In this document: positions 5,350-12,875 of the stretch, piece after piece
Layout of the letters: the number at the start of each line of letters is the position of its first letter
Numbering within the stretch: position 1 is the first letter of the stretch
Virus record (IMG/VR): IMGVR_UViG_3300022074_000103
Span: 1-43,174 of that record
Length of the DNA stretch: 43,174 bases
Source: a virus
Direction: 5' to 3' (one strand)
Translations under genes and position numbers: made by a program
The notes under the pieces: model-generated
Told to the model about the DNA's origin: nothing
Database searches by the model: none
Seen by the model: the letters and a program-made list of their open reading frames with translations, nothing else

Positions 5350-6140
5350 TCCTGTCAGCACAGCTGCACGAGAGGTACGATAAGGCTCACTTGTCGTACT
5401 CCTCTATCAAACAGGCTCTGGCAGACATGGCTCAGTTTGACCGCTACATGAAGGGCGAGCTACGCTACACGTCAGATGCTCTGAACTTCGGGACACTGTA
5501 TGACATGCTCTTGTTTGAGCGTGACAAAGCAATGGATATGTACATCGTCATGTCTAATGATAAGATCCTCGATGCTTGCAGCGAGAAGACACGCAACTCA
5601 AAGCGTCCTCAGATGACCAATGAGTTCAGGGATCGCAAGGCGTTTATGGCTGAGCAAGCTTCAGCCTCAGACAAGATCCTGTGTAGCACAGATGACTGGA
5701 AGATGGCGAACGAAATGATCGAGCGCCTTCACGAGTGCGGCCTGATCCGATCCCACATGACGGGTGATTATCAGGTGGAGTTCAACGAAGACATCCAGAC
5801 ATCTGTCGGACCTGTTCGGGTCAAGGGATTCCTCGACTGCCTTGGTGATGGGTACATCACTGACTCCAAGTCAACAAAGTCTGTCAGTAAGTTTCGGTAT
5901 AGTGTCCGTGACTTTGGGTATGACATCCAAGCGTACATCTACTCGACTGTCTTTGGTATCAAGGACTTCTACTGGGTGGCGCAAGAGAAGACCTACCCCT
6001 ACCTACCTGCTCTCATCAAGTGTACAGAGAACACCCTGTTCACTGGTGAGATGAAGTTTCAAGATGCGGTCAAGCGCATCCATAAGTTCCTGAATGAAGA
6101 TGAGAAACCAACCATCTTCTTCGAGGAGTTCGAAGTGTAA
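5346..6140 (+). CDS. PD-(D/E)XK exonuclease, RecE/RecB-like (264 aa)
   Basis: The protein looks like the DUF3799/exodeoxyribonuclease VIII-type phage nucleases. An N-terminal LSYSSIKQAL and ALNFGTLYDMLLFE segment (family GT..H.LLE) is followed by a candidate acidic residue Glu145 (YQVEF). The core motif is Asp164 in KGFLDCL with Asp173-Ser-Lys175 in ITDSKSTKS, and the RecB-family Q..Y motif is in DIQAYIYS (Gln195, Tyr197). It would resect double-stranded DNA to give the substrate of the annealing protein encoded just upstream, used in recombination or concatemer processing. ATG 5346 overlaps the upstream stop (ATGA). Confidence 0.82.
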   Translation: MILSAQLHERYDKAHLSYSSIKQALADMAQFDRYMKGELRYTSDALNFGTLYDMLLFERDKAMDMYIVMSNDKILDACSEKTRNSKRPQMTNEFRDRKAFMAEQASASDKILCSTDDWKMANEMIERLHECGLIRSHMTGDYQVEFNEDIQTSVGPVRVKGFLDCLGDGYITDSKSTKSVSKFRYSVRDFGYDIQAYIYSTVFGIKDFYWVAQEKTYPYLPALIKCTENTLFTGEMKFQDAVKRIHKFLNEDEKPTIFFEEFEV

Positions 6141-6161
6141 ATTTTTAAATTCCCCAATAAG

Positions 6162-6470
6162 ATGAGCGACAAAAAGTACGACTCGGAATTGATCGGATGG
6201 GTTGATGATCCCGTCTACAACGAACAAGGTGAACTGATCAGCTGGACTATCAAGCTGAAAGATCACGAATTGAAAGACATCATGGACAACTACGTCACAC
6301 CTCGTGACGAGAAAGGTCAGGGCGGTAACGCTCGTATCAAGTTGTTCATGAGCAAGAACGGCAAAGCCTGTGGCTCTGTCTACAACTTCAACAGCGAAGC
6401 TGCGAAGGAGAGACGAGCGGCTGCAATGGCTCGCCAGAACGAGCAGTCGGACGGAGATCTTCCGTTCTGA
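6162..6470 (+). CDS. Putative single-stranded DNA-binding protein (102 aa)
   Basis: A 102-residue acidic protein with a beta-rich body (SELIGWVDDPVYNEQGELIS, ARIKLFMSKNGKACGSVYNF), a Lys/Arg-Ala linker and the C-terminal tail QSDGDLPF. Acidic tips ending in a hydrophobic Phe are the hallmark of SSB proteins (DDDIPF in bacteria) and of T7 gp2.5, where they recruit replication partners. Together with its place after the annealing protein and exonuclease and before the primase-helicase, this suggests a small SSB. I cannot prove an OB fold by eye. A strong terminator follows 23 bases after the stop. Confidence 0.6.
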   Translation: MSDKKYDSELIGWVDDPVYNEQGELISWTIKLKDHELKDIMDNYVTPRDEKGQGGNARIKLFMSKNGKACGSVYNFNSEAAKERRAAAMARQNEQSDGDLPF

Positions 6471-6493
6471 TTTTGGTTTATGTTAGGTATGAG

Positions 6494-6518
6494 ACCCCGC
6501 TTCGGCGGGGTTTCTTTT
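6494..6518 (+). terminator. Rho-independent terminator
   Basis: A perfect 7-bp stem ACCCCGC (6494-6500) with GCGGGGT (6505-6511) closed by a TTCG tetraloop, followed by TTCTTTT. It lies after the SSB-like gene, so the replication genes downstream rely on read-through or another promoter that I could not identify. Confidence 0.9.
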
Positions 6519-6528
6519 CCCCTATATT

Positions 6529-6786
6529 ATGGATGAGTCACCGATGATATACTACATGATCGTGCAGCTCTCGTACAAGAAGAACCGCAGCACCTTCAGC
6601 GCAAAGGAATGGGTGGTCAGTATCCACGATACACCCGGAGGCATCATGAACAACGACAAGAAGATGATGCGTATGCTAGAGGAGAGACTGTACGGTAAGA
6701 AGTACAAGAGCAAGAAGCAGATCATGATCAAGAAGATCTTAGAGAAGACACCCCTAACACGTCAAAGTAAACAAGCATTGAAATGA
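6529..6786 (+). CDS. Small basic hypothetical protein (85 aa)
   Basis: ATG 6529 is the first start after the terminator. The product has a beta-like N-terminus (MIYYMIVQLSYKKNRSTF, AKEWVVSIHD) and a very Lys/Met-rich C-terminal half (KKMMRMLEERLYGKKYKSKK), so it is strongly basic and may bind nucleic acid. Its stop overlaps the start of the DUF3310 gene (ATGA). No family recognised. Confidence 0.55.
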   Translation: MDESPMIYYMIVQLSYKKNRSTFSAKEWVVSIHDTPGGIMNNDKKMMRMLEERLYGKKYKSKKQIMIKKILEKTPLTRQSKQALK

Positions 6787-7004
6787 GTTACGATAACATA
6801 AACCCTGATCACTACAAGCAAGGAGATAAAGAAGTCTGGCAGATGATGATAGACTGCTTTGGAGAAGAAGCATACATCAGTTTCTGTCGCCTGAATGCAT
6901 TCAAGTACCGGATGAGAGCGGGTAGAAAGCCCGACTCGAATGCCCACGACGACTTTCATAAAGCGCTTTGGTATGAGAAACAAATCGAAGAGCTATGCAA
7001 GTAA
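6783..7004 (+). CDS. DUF3310 family protein (73 aa)
   Basis: The whole protein fits the DUF3310 family, found in many phages including T7-like and cyanophages. NPDHYKQGDKEVWQMMID is the family's N-terminal signature. It is followed by CRLNAFKYRMRAGRK with the conserved N..KY..R...K, and then by the D..KA.WY motif in HDDFHKALWYEKQIEEL. In some phages the domain is fused to, or annotated as, a nucleotide kinase, but its activity is unproven. It sits between a basic ORF and the primase-helicase, overlapping the latter by ten bases, in keeping with a nucleotide or replication role. Confidence 0.8.
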   Translation: MSYDNINPDHYKQGDKEVWQMMIDCFGEEAYISFCRLNAFKYRMRAGRKPDSNAHDDFHKALWYEKQIEELCK

Positions 7005-8797
7005 CATTCTTCAAAGACATTAAAGCGCCTGACGAGCCACACCATGTTGATGTGACCACGGCGCTCAACCGTATACGTGATGGCAAGAGCAGACATCAGA
7101 TCGAAGAGTACAGAACTTCGGGGGACAAGTCCCTCAAGAACAGCCTCCCGCTCGTATGCTTCAGCGGTGAGTTCACTCGCAGAGCAGATGATGCATTGTT
7201 CGAACACTCTGGACTCATCGTCTTGGACTTCGATCATGTGGACGTTAACGAGAGCAAGGGCTTTGTCGGTGCTGACGATCACGTCTACGCTTGCTGGACT
7301 TCACCATCTGGTGACGGACTCAAGGCACTCGTCAGAGTCACCAACCCAGAGCGGCACCGTGATCACTTCCGAGCGCTCCGCACATACTTCGAGAAGCAGT
7401 ACAACCTAGAGGTTGATGAGTCAGGCATCAATGAGTCTCGTGCATGCTTCGAGAGCTATGACCCTGAGATCATTGTCAACCCATCGAGCCGACCCTTCGG
7501 TGCCTTTGCATCTGAGAAATCAGAGAAGCAAGTAGTCGAGGTTACTGGTGAGTACACAGACTATATGAAGCTCAACCTCGCTGCACGTATGATACGTCAG
7601 GCAGAGGACGGGCAGAAGCACGCAACACTTCTTGCAGCCGCGAGACTGTGTGGTGGATTTGTTGCTGCCGGACGCATGGAGGAAGAGGAAGTTATCAGAG
7701 TTCTATTCCGTGAGATAACCAAGCGTGACGTTGATGACGAGCAGCATGCCAGAAGAACGATCATCGAAGGGATTGAGAGGGGTAAGCTGGACCCCCTGCG
7801 TGACACCATCGACGCAGAGCAGGACGCAAAGCGTGATCTCCTGATCAATGACGGTGACATGTCGTTTGTCTCATCAGATGATGAGGACTTCCGTTGGATC
7901 GACGACTACGCACAAGGCAAGATCGAGGTAGGGCTGGACACTGGTGACGAGAACTTCGACCAGTACTTCCGCTACAAGAAAGAGTTCCTAGTGATGAACG
8001 GGCATAGCAACGTGGGCAAGACTACAGTCGCCCTGTACCTGATGGTCAACGCAGCCATTCGTCACGACTGGAGATGGGTGGTGTACTCATCAGAGAACAA
8101 GACTGCCTCCATCAAGATGAAGCTCATGGAGTTTGCTTGCAACAAGAAAGCCGGTATGATGTCATACGCCGAGCGTAAGTTCGCATACAAGTGGGTGCAG
8201 CAACACTTCACTGTCATCAGCAACCGTGAGACCTACACCTACACAGACATCATGGTTTTCTTGGAGAAGATCCTACGTCAACAGGATGCAGATGCTGTAT
8301 TCATTGACCCTTACAACTCACTCAAGGTTGACCCCGGCAAGGTGAGTGAGCACCAGTATCACTACGAAGCAGCGTCAGAGTTCTTGACATTCAGCAACAA
8401 GCATGACGTTGCAGTGTGGCTCAATGCCCACGCAGTGACCGAGGCTCAGCGCCGCAAGGGTGATGACGGGTTGCCAGTAGCGCCATTCGCTGAGGACACT
8501 GAAGGCGGTGGTAAGTTTGTTAACAGGGCAGACTGCTTCATCACTATCCACCGTAAGGTCCAAGCTCCTGACAATGACATGAAGCGCACCGCAGAGATCC
8601 ACGTTCGCAAGGTGCGTGAGACGGAGACCGGAGGTCAGCCTACACCGTGGGATGATCCTGTTCGATTCCGCTTCAATACACAAGGCACAGGCTACCGCTT
8701 GACCAGCACGTTCAAGGAATTGTACGATCCAATCGAGCACATTCCAGATGAGCAGATGAGAATTACTATGGAAATGGAGAACTTTTTCATTGATTAA
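6995..8797 (+). CDS. Primase-helicase with BT4734/VirE-N-type primase and RecA-like helicase (600 aa)
   Basis: Residues 1-170 resemble the BT4734-like/VirE N-terminal domain, a primase-polymerase fold frequent in Bacteroidota. Visible elements are LVCFSGEF, an acidic pair in LIVLDFDHVD (Asp78, Asp80), CWTSPSGDGLKALVRV and SGINESRACFESYDP. A helical linker domain follows (about 190-265). The C-terminal half is a DnaB/RecA-type ATPase with Walker A GHSNVGKT at 336-343 (Lys342) and Walker B AVFIDP ending at Asp438; WLNAHAVTEAQRRK and FVNRADCFITIHRK are the sensor-like later motifs. It probably replaces T7 gp4: primer synthesis and fork unwinding. The zinc-finger/TOPRIM primase of T7 gp4 is not present. 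The start at 6995 overlaps DUF3310 by ten bases. Confidence 0.85.
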   Translation: MQVTFFKDIKAPDEPHHVDVTTALNRIRDGKSRHQIEEYRTSGDKSLKNSLPLVCFSGEFTRRADDALFEHSGLIVLDFDHVDVNESKGFVGADDHVYACWTSPSGDGLKALVRVTNPERHRDHFRALRTYFEKQYNLEVDESGINESRACFESYDPEIIVNPSSRPFGAFASEKSEKQVVEVTGEYTDYMKLNLAARMIRQAEDGQKHATLLAAARLCGGFVAAGRMEEEEVIRVLFREITKRDVDDEQHARRTIIEGIERGKLDPLRDTIDAEQDAKRDLLINDGDMSFVSSDDEDFRWIDDYAQGKIEVGLDTGDENFDQYFRYKKEFLVMNGHSNVGKTTVALYLMVNAAIRHDWRWVVYSSENKTASIKMKLMEFACNKKAGMMSYAERKFAYKWVQQHFTVISNRETYTYTDIMVFLEKILRQQDADAVFIDPYNSLKVDPGKVSEHQYHYEAASEFLTFSNKHDVAVWLNAHAVTEAQRRKGDDGLPVAPFAEDTEGGGKFVNRADCFITIHRKVQAPDNDMKRTAEIHVRKVRETETGGQPTPWDDPVRFRFNTQGTGYRLTSTFKELYDPIEHIPDEQMRITMEMENFFID

Positions 8798-8814
8798 ACC
8801 GTACCTTTCCATGC

Positions 8815-9270
8815 ATGAAAAGACGAAAGGCGGGAACGACCCGACGAAAGTCTGCTAAAAAGCGACAGCTAGGAAAGTACAAGAGCGGATTAGAGAAGAG
8901 TTGTGCGGACTTGCTTAGAGAATCTAAGCTCCCATTCAACTACGAAGAGAAGGAATATGTTCTCGTAGACAAGTTTAGGTTTGAAGGCGTGTACCACAAG
9001 ATGACCGCCAAGAAGAAAACTCTTACCGACCGAAGCAACAGCATGGTGCTACCCATCAGGTATACACCTGACTTCGTAGCCAAGGATGGGAGCTGGATCA
9101 TTGAGACCAAAGGGTACACACCTTCACACCACGACTTTCCTATGAGATGGAAGCTGTTCTTGAAACACCTTGTTGAGCTAGACGAACCACTACCAATGCT
9201 GTTTATCTGTAAGAACACGCAGCAAGTTGTCGAAGCAATAGAAATAATCAAGAATGAACGATCTAAGTGA
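8815..9270 (+). CDS. T7 endonuclease I-like Holliday-junction resolvase (151 aa)
   Basis: The pattern is close to T7 gp3. A basic N-terminus (first 22 residues) is followed by KSGLEKSCADLL with Glu27 (T7 Glu20), FNYEEKEYVL, then YTPDFV with Asp86 (T7 Asp55) and WIIETKGY with Glu97 and Lys99 (T7 Glu65, Lys67). Relative to T7 there is an insert of about 20 residues before YTPDFV. The enzyme would resolve branched DNA and, in T7, also helps to degrade host DNA. The phage's two other nuclease-fold genes are nearby. Its last 17 bases overlap the next small ORF. Confidence 0.85.
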   Translation: MKRRKAGTTRRKSAKKRQLGKYKSGLEKSCADLLRESKLPFNYEEKEYVLVDKFRFEGVYHKMTAKKKTLTDRSNSMVLPIRYTPDFVAKDGSWIIETKGYTPSHHDFPMRWKLFLKHLVELDEPLPMLFICKNTQQVVEAIEIIKNERSK

Positions 9271-9460
9271 GAGACTGTTCGCTGCATGCAACCGCATGGG
9301 GCAAGCAGTTACAGAGTTCTATGATGAGATCCACCCTGAAGGGGAGCCGGATGTCAGCATGGAAGATCTCGGTCACCTCATACACGACCTGAAGTATTAC
9401 ATCAGGCTGGAGCTGGACCTAGTTAAAGAACTGTTCAAAGAGAAGGATGAACTGGGTTGA
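9254..9460 (+). CDS. Small acidic helical protein (68 aa)
   Basis: ATG 9254 lies within the end of the resolvase gene, and the frame ends at 9460, overlapping the next start by 14 bases. The 68-residue protein is acidic and helical: MNDLSERLFAACNRMGQAVT at the start, then HLIHDLKYYIRLELDLVKEL, which is amphipathic and could dimerise. No catalytic motif is visible. Its position between two nuclease genes suggests a partner or accessory role, but this is only context. Confidence 0.55.
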   Translation: MNDLSERLFAACNRMGQAVTEFYDEIHPEGEPDVSMEDLGHLIHDLKYYIRLELDLVKELFKEKDELG

Positions 9461-9971
9461 GGTAAAAGTCACCGATGAAATCCTAGAACAAGCACAAGTA
9501 ATGGCTGACCGTATGGGTGCTATCAAGAATAGCATTCGCAAAGGTCAGGGCAATCTTGCTGGGTTCATTGGTGAGCTGATCGTTGAGCACTACATCGGAG
9601 ATGTTCAACTTCATTCTACGAAGGACCACGACATGTGGTTGTTTCCCCTGTCTAATGATCCGCTTTCTGTAGACGTTAAGACTAAGCAGAGAACGGTGAA
9701 ACCCCGTGGCGAATACACCTGCCACATCGCTGCTACTAGCGAGCACCAGAGGTGTGACATCTATATCTTCTGTCAGGTAAACCTGAAGCCAAAGCTACGA
9801 GCTTGGATACTCGGGTGGATGCCCAAGGAGGACTTCATGGAGAGGTCTGTTGCACTTAAAAAAGGTCAGTCTTTGAAGGACGTTGGGTACAACGATGACG
9901 ACTTCAAACAAAAGGCTGACGGTAATGTATTGTTAATTAGCGACTTGCGAGATATCAAAGATATACCGTAA
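9447..9971 (+). CDS. PD-(D/E)XK nuclease-like protein (174 aa)
   Basis: The layout suggests a restriction-endonuclease-like fold: a helix with NLAGFIGELIVEHYIGD (Glu43), then DHDMWL (Asp60/Asp62), a strand SVDVKTKQR with Asp76-Val-Lys78, and a later strand CDIYIFCQV. GE..V..Y....D....D..V..V.VK is the common core of several phage and restriction nucleases with this fold. The substrate is unknown; roles in DNA processing or in host DNA degradation are plausible beside the resolvase and the RNR. The C-terminal 60 residues (LRAWILGWMPKEDFMERS) are also typical of such phage proteins. Confidence 0.6.
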   Translation: MNWVEVKVTDEILEQAQVMADRMGAIKNSIRKGQGNLAGFIGELIVEHYIGDVQLHSTKDHDMWLFPLSNDPLSVDVKTKQRTVKPRGEYTCHIAATSEHQRCDIYIFCQVNLKPKLRAWILGWMPKEDFMERSVALKKGQSLKDVGYNDDDFKQKADGNVLLISDLRDIKDIP

Positions 9972-9999
9972 ATTAGTCGTCCCTTTTTTCACAAAACTT

Positions 10000-11892
10000 A
10001 TGACTCAGAAACAAACTATCCCTTGGGGAGAGGTGGGCTACCCTACCTTCAAACGCACCTACTCTCGACCGTTGAAGAACGGCAAGACAGAAGAGTGGGG
10101 AGACACTGTAGAACGTGTAATCGAAGCTTGCAACAAGCAGCTCAAGTGTGGATTCAGTACGCAAGAACAGGACGGCATCCGTGAGATGATGCTCAACCTG
10201 AAGGGTACTGTAGCTGGCCGCTTCCTGTGGCAGCTTGGCACCAAGACTGTTGATAGGCTTGGCCTACCGTCATTGCAGAACTGTGCCTTCACTGTAGTGG
10301 ACAATCCGGTTCGTCCATTTACTTGGGCCTTCGAGATGCTGATGCTTGGATCCGGCGTAGGATTCAACATCCAACGTGAGCACGTATACCAGCTACCCAA
10401 GGTGAAGCGTAAAGTGAAGGTCACTCGTCTGGATGAGAATGACGCTGACTTCATCGTGCCTGATTCTCGTGAGGGATGGGTGGAGCTTCTGGATCGTGTA
10501 CTCAGAGCAAGCTTCGAGACTGGTAACAACTTCACCTTCGCAACTCACCTCATTCGTGGTAAGGGATCTGCGATCAAAGGATTTGGAGGGACAGCCTCTG
10601 GACCAGAAGATTTGGTGTGGGGAATGCTGGAGATCAACCGCATCCTCAACGAGCGATCAGGGAAGCGTCTGCGCCCTATTGATTGCCTCGACATCATGAA
10701 CATCATCGGGAAGATTGTAGTGGCAGGAAACGTCCGCAGATCAGCTCAGATTGCTATCGGTGACCACGATGACTTGGAGTACCTGAGAGCTAAGCGCTGG
10801 GACTTGGGTGGTATCCCAAACTGGAGAGCCATGAGCAACAACTCTGTTGCCTGTGAGGACATCACCACTCTGCCCGATGAGTTCTGGGAAGGTTACAAAG
10901 GTAACGGTGAGCCATACGGTTTGATCAACCTCGCCTCTTCACGTATTCAAGGACGTACAGGTGAGACCCAGTACCCTGATCCTGATGTGATGGGGTATAA
11001 CCCTTGTGCTGAGCAATCACTTGCTAACTTCGAGACCTGCTGTCTGGCTGAGATCTACTTGCCAAACATCGAGAGCAAAGAAGAACTCAAGAAAGTTGCT
11101 ACCTTATTGTACAGAATCAACAAGCATAGCCTCGCTATCCCATGTGCTGTCAAGGAGACCGAGGATATTGTACACGCTAACATGCGTATGGGCATTGGTG
11201 TGACAGGATACCTGCAAGCTACAGATGAGCAACGTAGCTGGTTGTCAGATGTATACGTCCACCTTCGTGCATACGATAAAGAATACTCTTCTCACCATGA
11301 TTTTCCTGAATCAATTAAGATCACTACAGTCAAGCCAAGTGGAACGCTGTCTCTACTTGCTGGTGTTACTCCCGGAGCTCACCCCGGATACAGTCAGTAC
11401 TACATTAGACGAATCCGAATGGCGGCAGATAGTGAACTTGCATCGGTGGCTAGGAACAATGGGTATTTCGTAGAGTATGTAAGAAACTTTGACGGCACAG
11501 AGGATCACTCTACTGTCGTTGTCGAGTTCCCCTGCCAGTTCCCTGCTGGAACTATGTTCGCTGATGACATGACTGCCATCGACCAGCTGAACGTAATCCG
11601 CAAACTGCAAGCAGAATGGAGCGACAACTCAGTATCGGTGACCATCTACTACCGAAAGGAAGAGCTCGACGCAATCAAGGCATGGTTGGTTGTCAACTAC
11701 GTGAACACGAAGTCTGTCTCCTTCCTCCTACACAGCGACCACGGGTTTGATCAGGCTCCTTTGGAGGAGATCACCGAGGCTCGCTACTTGGAGATGAAAG
11801 AGAGCGTGACTCCGATCACGTCACTTGACAACCTTAACATGGATGACATTGACATCGCCGATTGCGATACAGGAGCATGCCCAGTAAGGTAG
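10000..11892 (+). CDS. nrdJ: Adenosylcobalamin-dependent ribonucleoside-triphosphate reductase, class II (630 aa)
   Basis: Reduces ribonucleoside triphosphates to deoxyribonucleotides using vitamin B12 coenzyme, without oxygen dependence or a small subunit. Catalytic residues line up with Lactobacillus leichmannii RTPR. Cys95 (NCAFTVVDNP) corresponds to Cys119. Cys336 and Glu338 (YNPCAEQSL) correspond to Cys408 and Glu410, and Cys347 (FETCCLAE) to Cys419, with the same spacing of 11. The C-terminal shuttle pair Cys622/Cys627 (DCDTGACPVR) corresponds to Cys731/736. Other family blocks are SGVGFNIQREHV, GNVRRSAQIAIGD and TTVKPSGTLSLLAGVTPGAH. At 630 aa it is shorter than RTPR (739), as phage versions often are. 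It supplies dNTPs for phage replication; a 39-aa zinc protein overlaps its 3' end. Confidence 0.95.
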   Translation: MTQKQTIPWGEVGYPTFKRTYSRPLKNGKTEEWGDTVERVIEACNKQLKCGFSTQEQDGIREMMLNLKGTVAGRFLWQLGTKTVDRLGLPSLQNCAFTVVDNPVRPFTWAFEMLMLGSGVGFNIQREHVYQLPKVKRKVKVTRLDENDADFIVPDSREGWVELLDRVLRASFETGNNFTFATHLIRGKGSAIKGFGGTASGPEDLVWGMLEINRILNERSGKRLRPIDCLDIMNIIGKIVVAGNVRRSAQIAIGDHDDLEYLRAKRWDLGGIPNWRAMSNNSVACEDITTLPDEFWEGYKGNGEPYGLINLASSRIQGRTGETQYPDPDVMGYNPCAEQSLANFETCCLAEIYLPNIESKEELKKVATLLYRINKHSLAIPCAVKETEDIVHANMRMGIGVTGYLQATDEQRSWLSDVYVHLRAYDKEYSSHHDFPESIKITTVKPSGTLSLLAGVTPGAHPGYSQYYIRRIRMAADSELASVARNNGYFVEYVRNFDGTEDHSTVVVEFPCQFPAGTMFADDMTAIDQLNVIRKLQAEWSDNSVSVTIYYRKEELDAIKAWLVVNYVNTKSVSFLLHSDHGFDQAPLEEITEARYLEMKESVTPITSLDNLNMDDIDIADCDTGACPVR

Positions 11893-11996
11893 AGCAAATG
11901 GAGCTGTTCGCAGAGCATGAGTGCTACTATTGTGGTACTCATTGTTCTGCGAGCTACTGCTCCGAAGAATGTTTAGATAAAGACCTACCGTTTTGA
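11877..11996 (+). CDS. Zinc-knuckle microprotein with SSB-like acidic tip (39 aa)
   Basis: ATG 11877 lies 16 bases inside the end of nrdJ and the frame ends at TGA 11994-11996. The 39-residue product contains CYYCGTHC (Cys16, Cys19, Cys23) and YCSEECLDKDLPF (Cys28, Cys32), enough cysteines for one treble-clef-type zinc site. It ends DKDLPF, almost the same tail as the SSB-like protein at 6162 (DGDLPF). It is probably translated by coupling to nrdJ and may bind replication proteins or act with the reductase; both are inference. Short ORFs of this kind are normally missed by gene callers. Confidence 0.6.
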   Translation: MPSKVEQMELFAEHECYYCGTHCSASYCSEECLDKDLPF

Positions 11997-12011
11997 AACG
12001 GATAGATCAGT

Positions 12012-12032
12012 GCTGGATTAGCCAGCTTTTTT
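12012..12032 (+). terminator. Rho-independent terminator at the convergent junction
   Basis: GCTGG (12012-12016), loop ATTAG, CCAGC (12022-12026) followed by six T (12027-12032). It ends plus-strand transcription just where the minus-strand late operon finishes; the last T residues overlap the stop codon of the opposing gene. On the minus strand no T-run follows the hairpin, so it probably works in one direction only. Confidence 0.85.
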
Positions 12033-12423
12033 ACTTTGATCCCTTACGGGTTGAGCCTTGGCGCTTTCCTGAAGGTGACGATCCTGAACCAGACTTTGGG
12101 GTCACTACATTACCGGAAGCTCTCAACTGTCTATCTTGCTCAGCCTTTAGATCCCTAAAAAGTTGATCCATCCCAGATCCAGTTCTTGCTCTCGCTTTAG
12201 CGTTTGCGGCCTCCCGCCTCTGCTGCTCTGCGGTAAAATCAGCAACCCTCTTACTTCTTGCGTCTAAGCGCTTCTCAATCTTGTCAGCTTTAGCGGCTAA
12301 CTCTTTAGCCGCTTCCATATCACCAGCTTCGAATGCTTTCTCCGCTCTTCTTTTAATGGACTCAACTCTTTTTCTATTGAGAGGAAGCTCACCGCCCTCA
12401 TCGTATTTCTTTACTGGTTTCAT
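12031..12423 (-). CDS. Basic, helical, disorder-tailed protein (130 aa)
   Basis: Last gene of the late arm. The protein is highly charged: a long Ala/Lys/Glu helix (residues about 15-75, such as KAFEAGDMEAAKELAAKADK), then an Arg/Ala-rich region and a Gly/Ser/Lys-rich C-terminus (SGSGSSPSGKRQGSTRKGSK). No membrane segment and no enzyme motif. It overlaps the holin-like gene by four bases, so it could be an accessory of lysis or a DNA-associated virion protein; neither is shown. I do not recognise the family. Confidence 0.6.
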   Translation of the reverse strand: MKPVKKYDEGGELPLNRKRVESIKRRAEKAFEAGDMEAAKELAAKADKIEKRLDARSKRVADFTAEQQRREAANAKARARTGSGMDQLFRDLKAEQDRQLRASGNVVTPKSGSGSSPSGKRQGSTRKGSK

Positions 12424-12875
12424 TTGTCTTTCTTTACAGATGCGCCATAATAGTACGCAAAGATATTCCCAATCACAACGCCTTCAATCATACCCATCAG
12501 GTGGATGAATAGCTCATTCTCTCGCACAGATTCGATGTATACGACAGCGTAGATTGTGAACACGAACGACAGCAATCCTACCATTCCAGTAACCATCATC
12601 ATCCAGTCTACCTTTCCGGTAGCCTTCACCACCTCTATCTCACGCTGACGAGCAGACGCACGGTCAGCAGACTCCAATTCAAATGCCATCCTAGCAAACT
12701 CAGCCTTCTGTGATGGCTCCAAGTCTGGATCACCTTGAATCAGGTTCTTCACCACACCAAGAGCGCCTTGATCTGGCAGCAGATCTCCCACTACATCAAG
12801 CACCTTGGGAGCGTTGGTTCCTAACCACGCCCCCAGCTTAGTGTCTTTGAACTTCTTCTTATTCTTCTCTGCCAT
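12420..12875 (-). CDS. Holin-like membrane protein (151 aa)
   Basis: The first 90 residues are charged and include KNLIQGDPDLEPSQKAEFAR and ESADRASARQREIEVVKATG, a pattern common in phage holin-family proteins with an N-terminal soluble part. Two transmembrane helices follow at about 92-113 (MMMVTGMVGLLSFVFTIYAV) and 123-143 (IHLMGMIEGVVIGNIFAYYY), with a short basic tail. This fits a holin that would open the inner membrane for the amidase encoded at 38797. It is next to the giant protein gene, overlapping it by 17 bases; T7 also places its holin (17.5) after the ejection and tail genes. A structural membrane protein is an alternative. Confidence 0.65.
   Translation of the reverse strand: MAEKNKKKFKDTKLGAWLGTNAPKVLDVVGDLLPDQGALGVVKNLIQGDPDLEPSQKAEFARMAFELESADRASARQREIEVVKATGKVDWMMMVTGMVGLLSFVFTIYAVVYIESVRENELFIHLMGMIEGVVIGNIFAYYYGASVKKDK

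Noticed and set aside
8800-8815. TACCTTTC before the resolvase as a further promoter
   Set aside because: It differs from TAnnTTTG at the last base, and no TTTG is present at the right distance.
11988-12001. Inverted repeat CCGTTT-TG-AAACGG as a terminator for the minus arm
   Set aside because: The loop is only two bases, no T-run follows on the minus strand, and half of it is coding sequence of the zinc microprotein.
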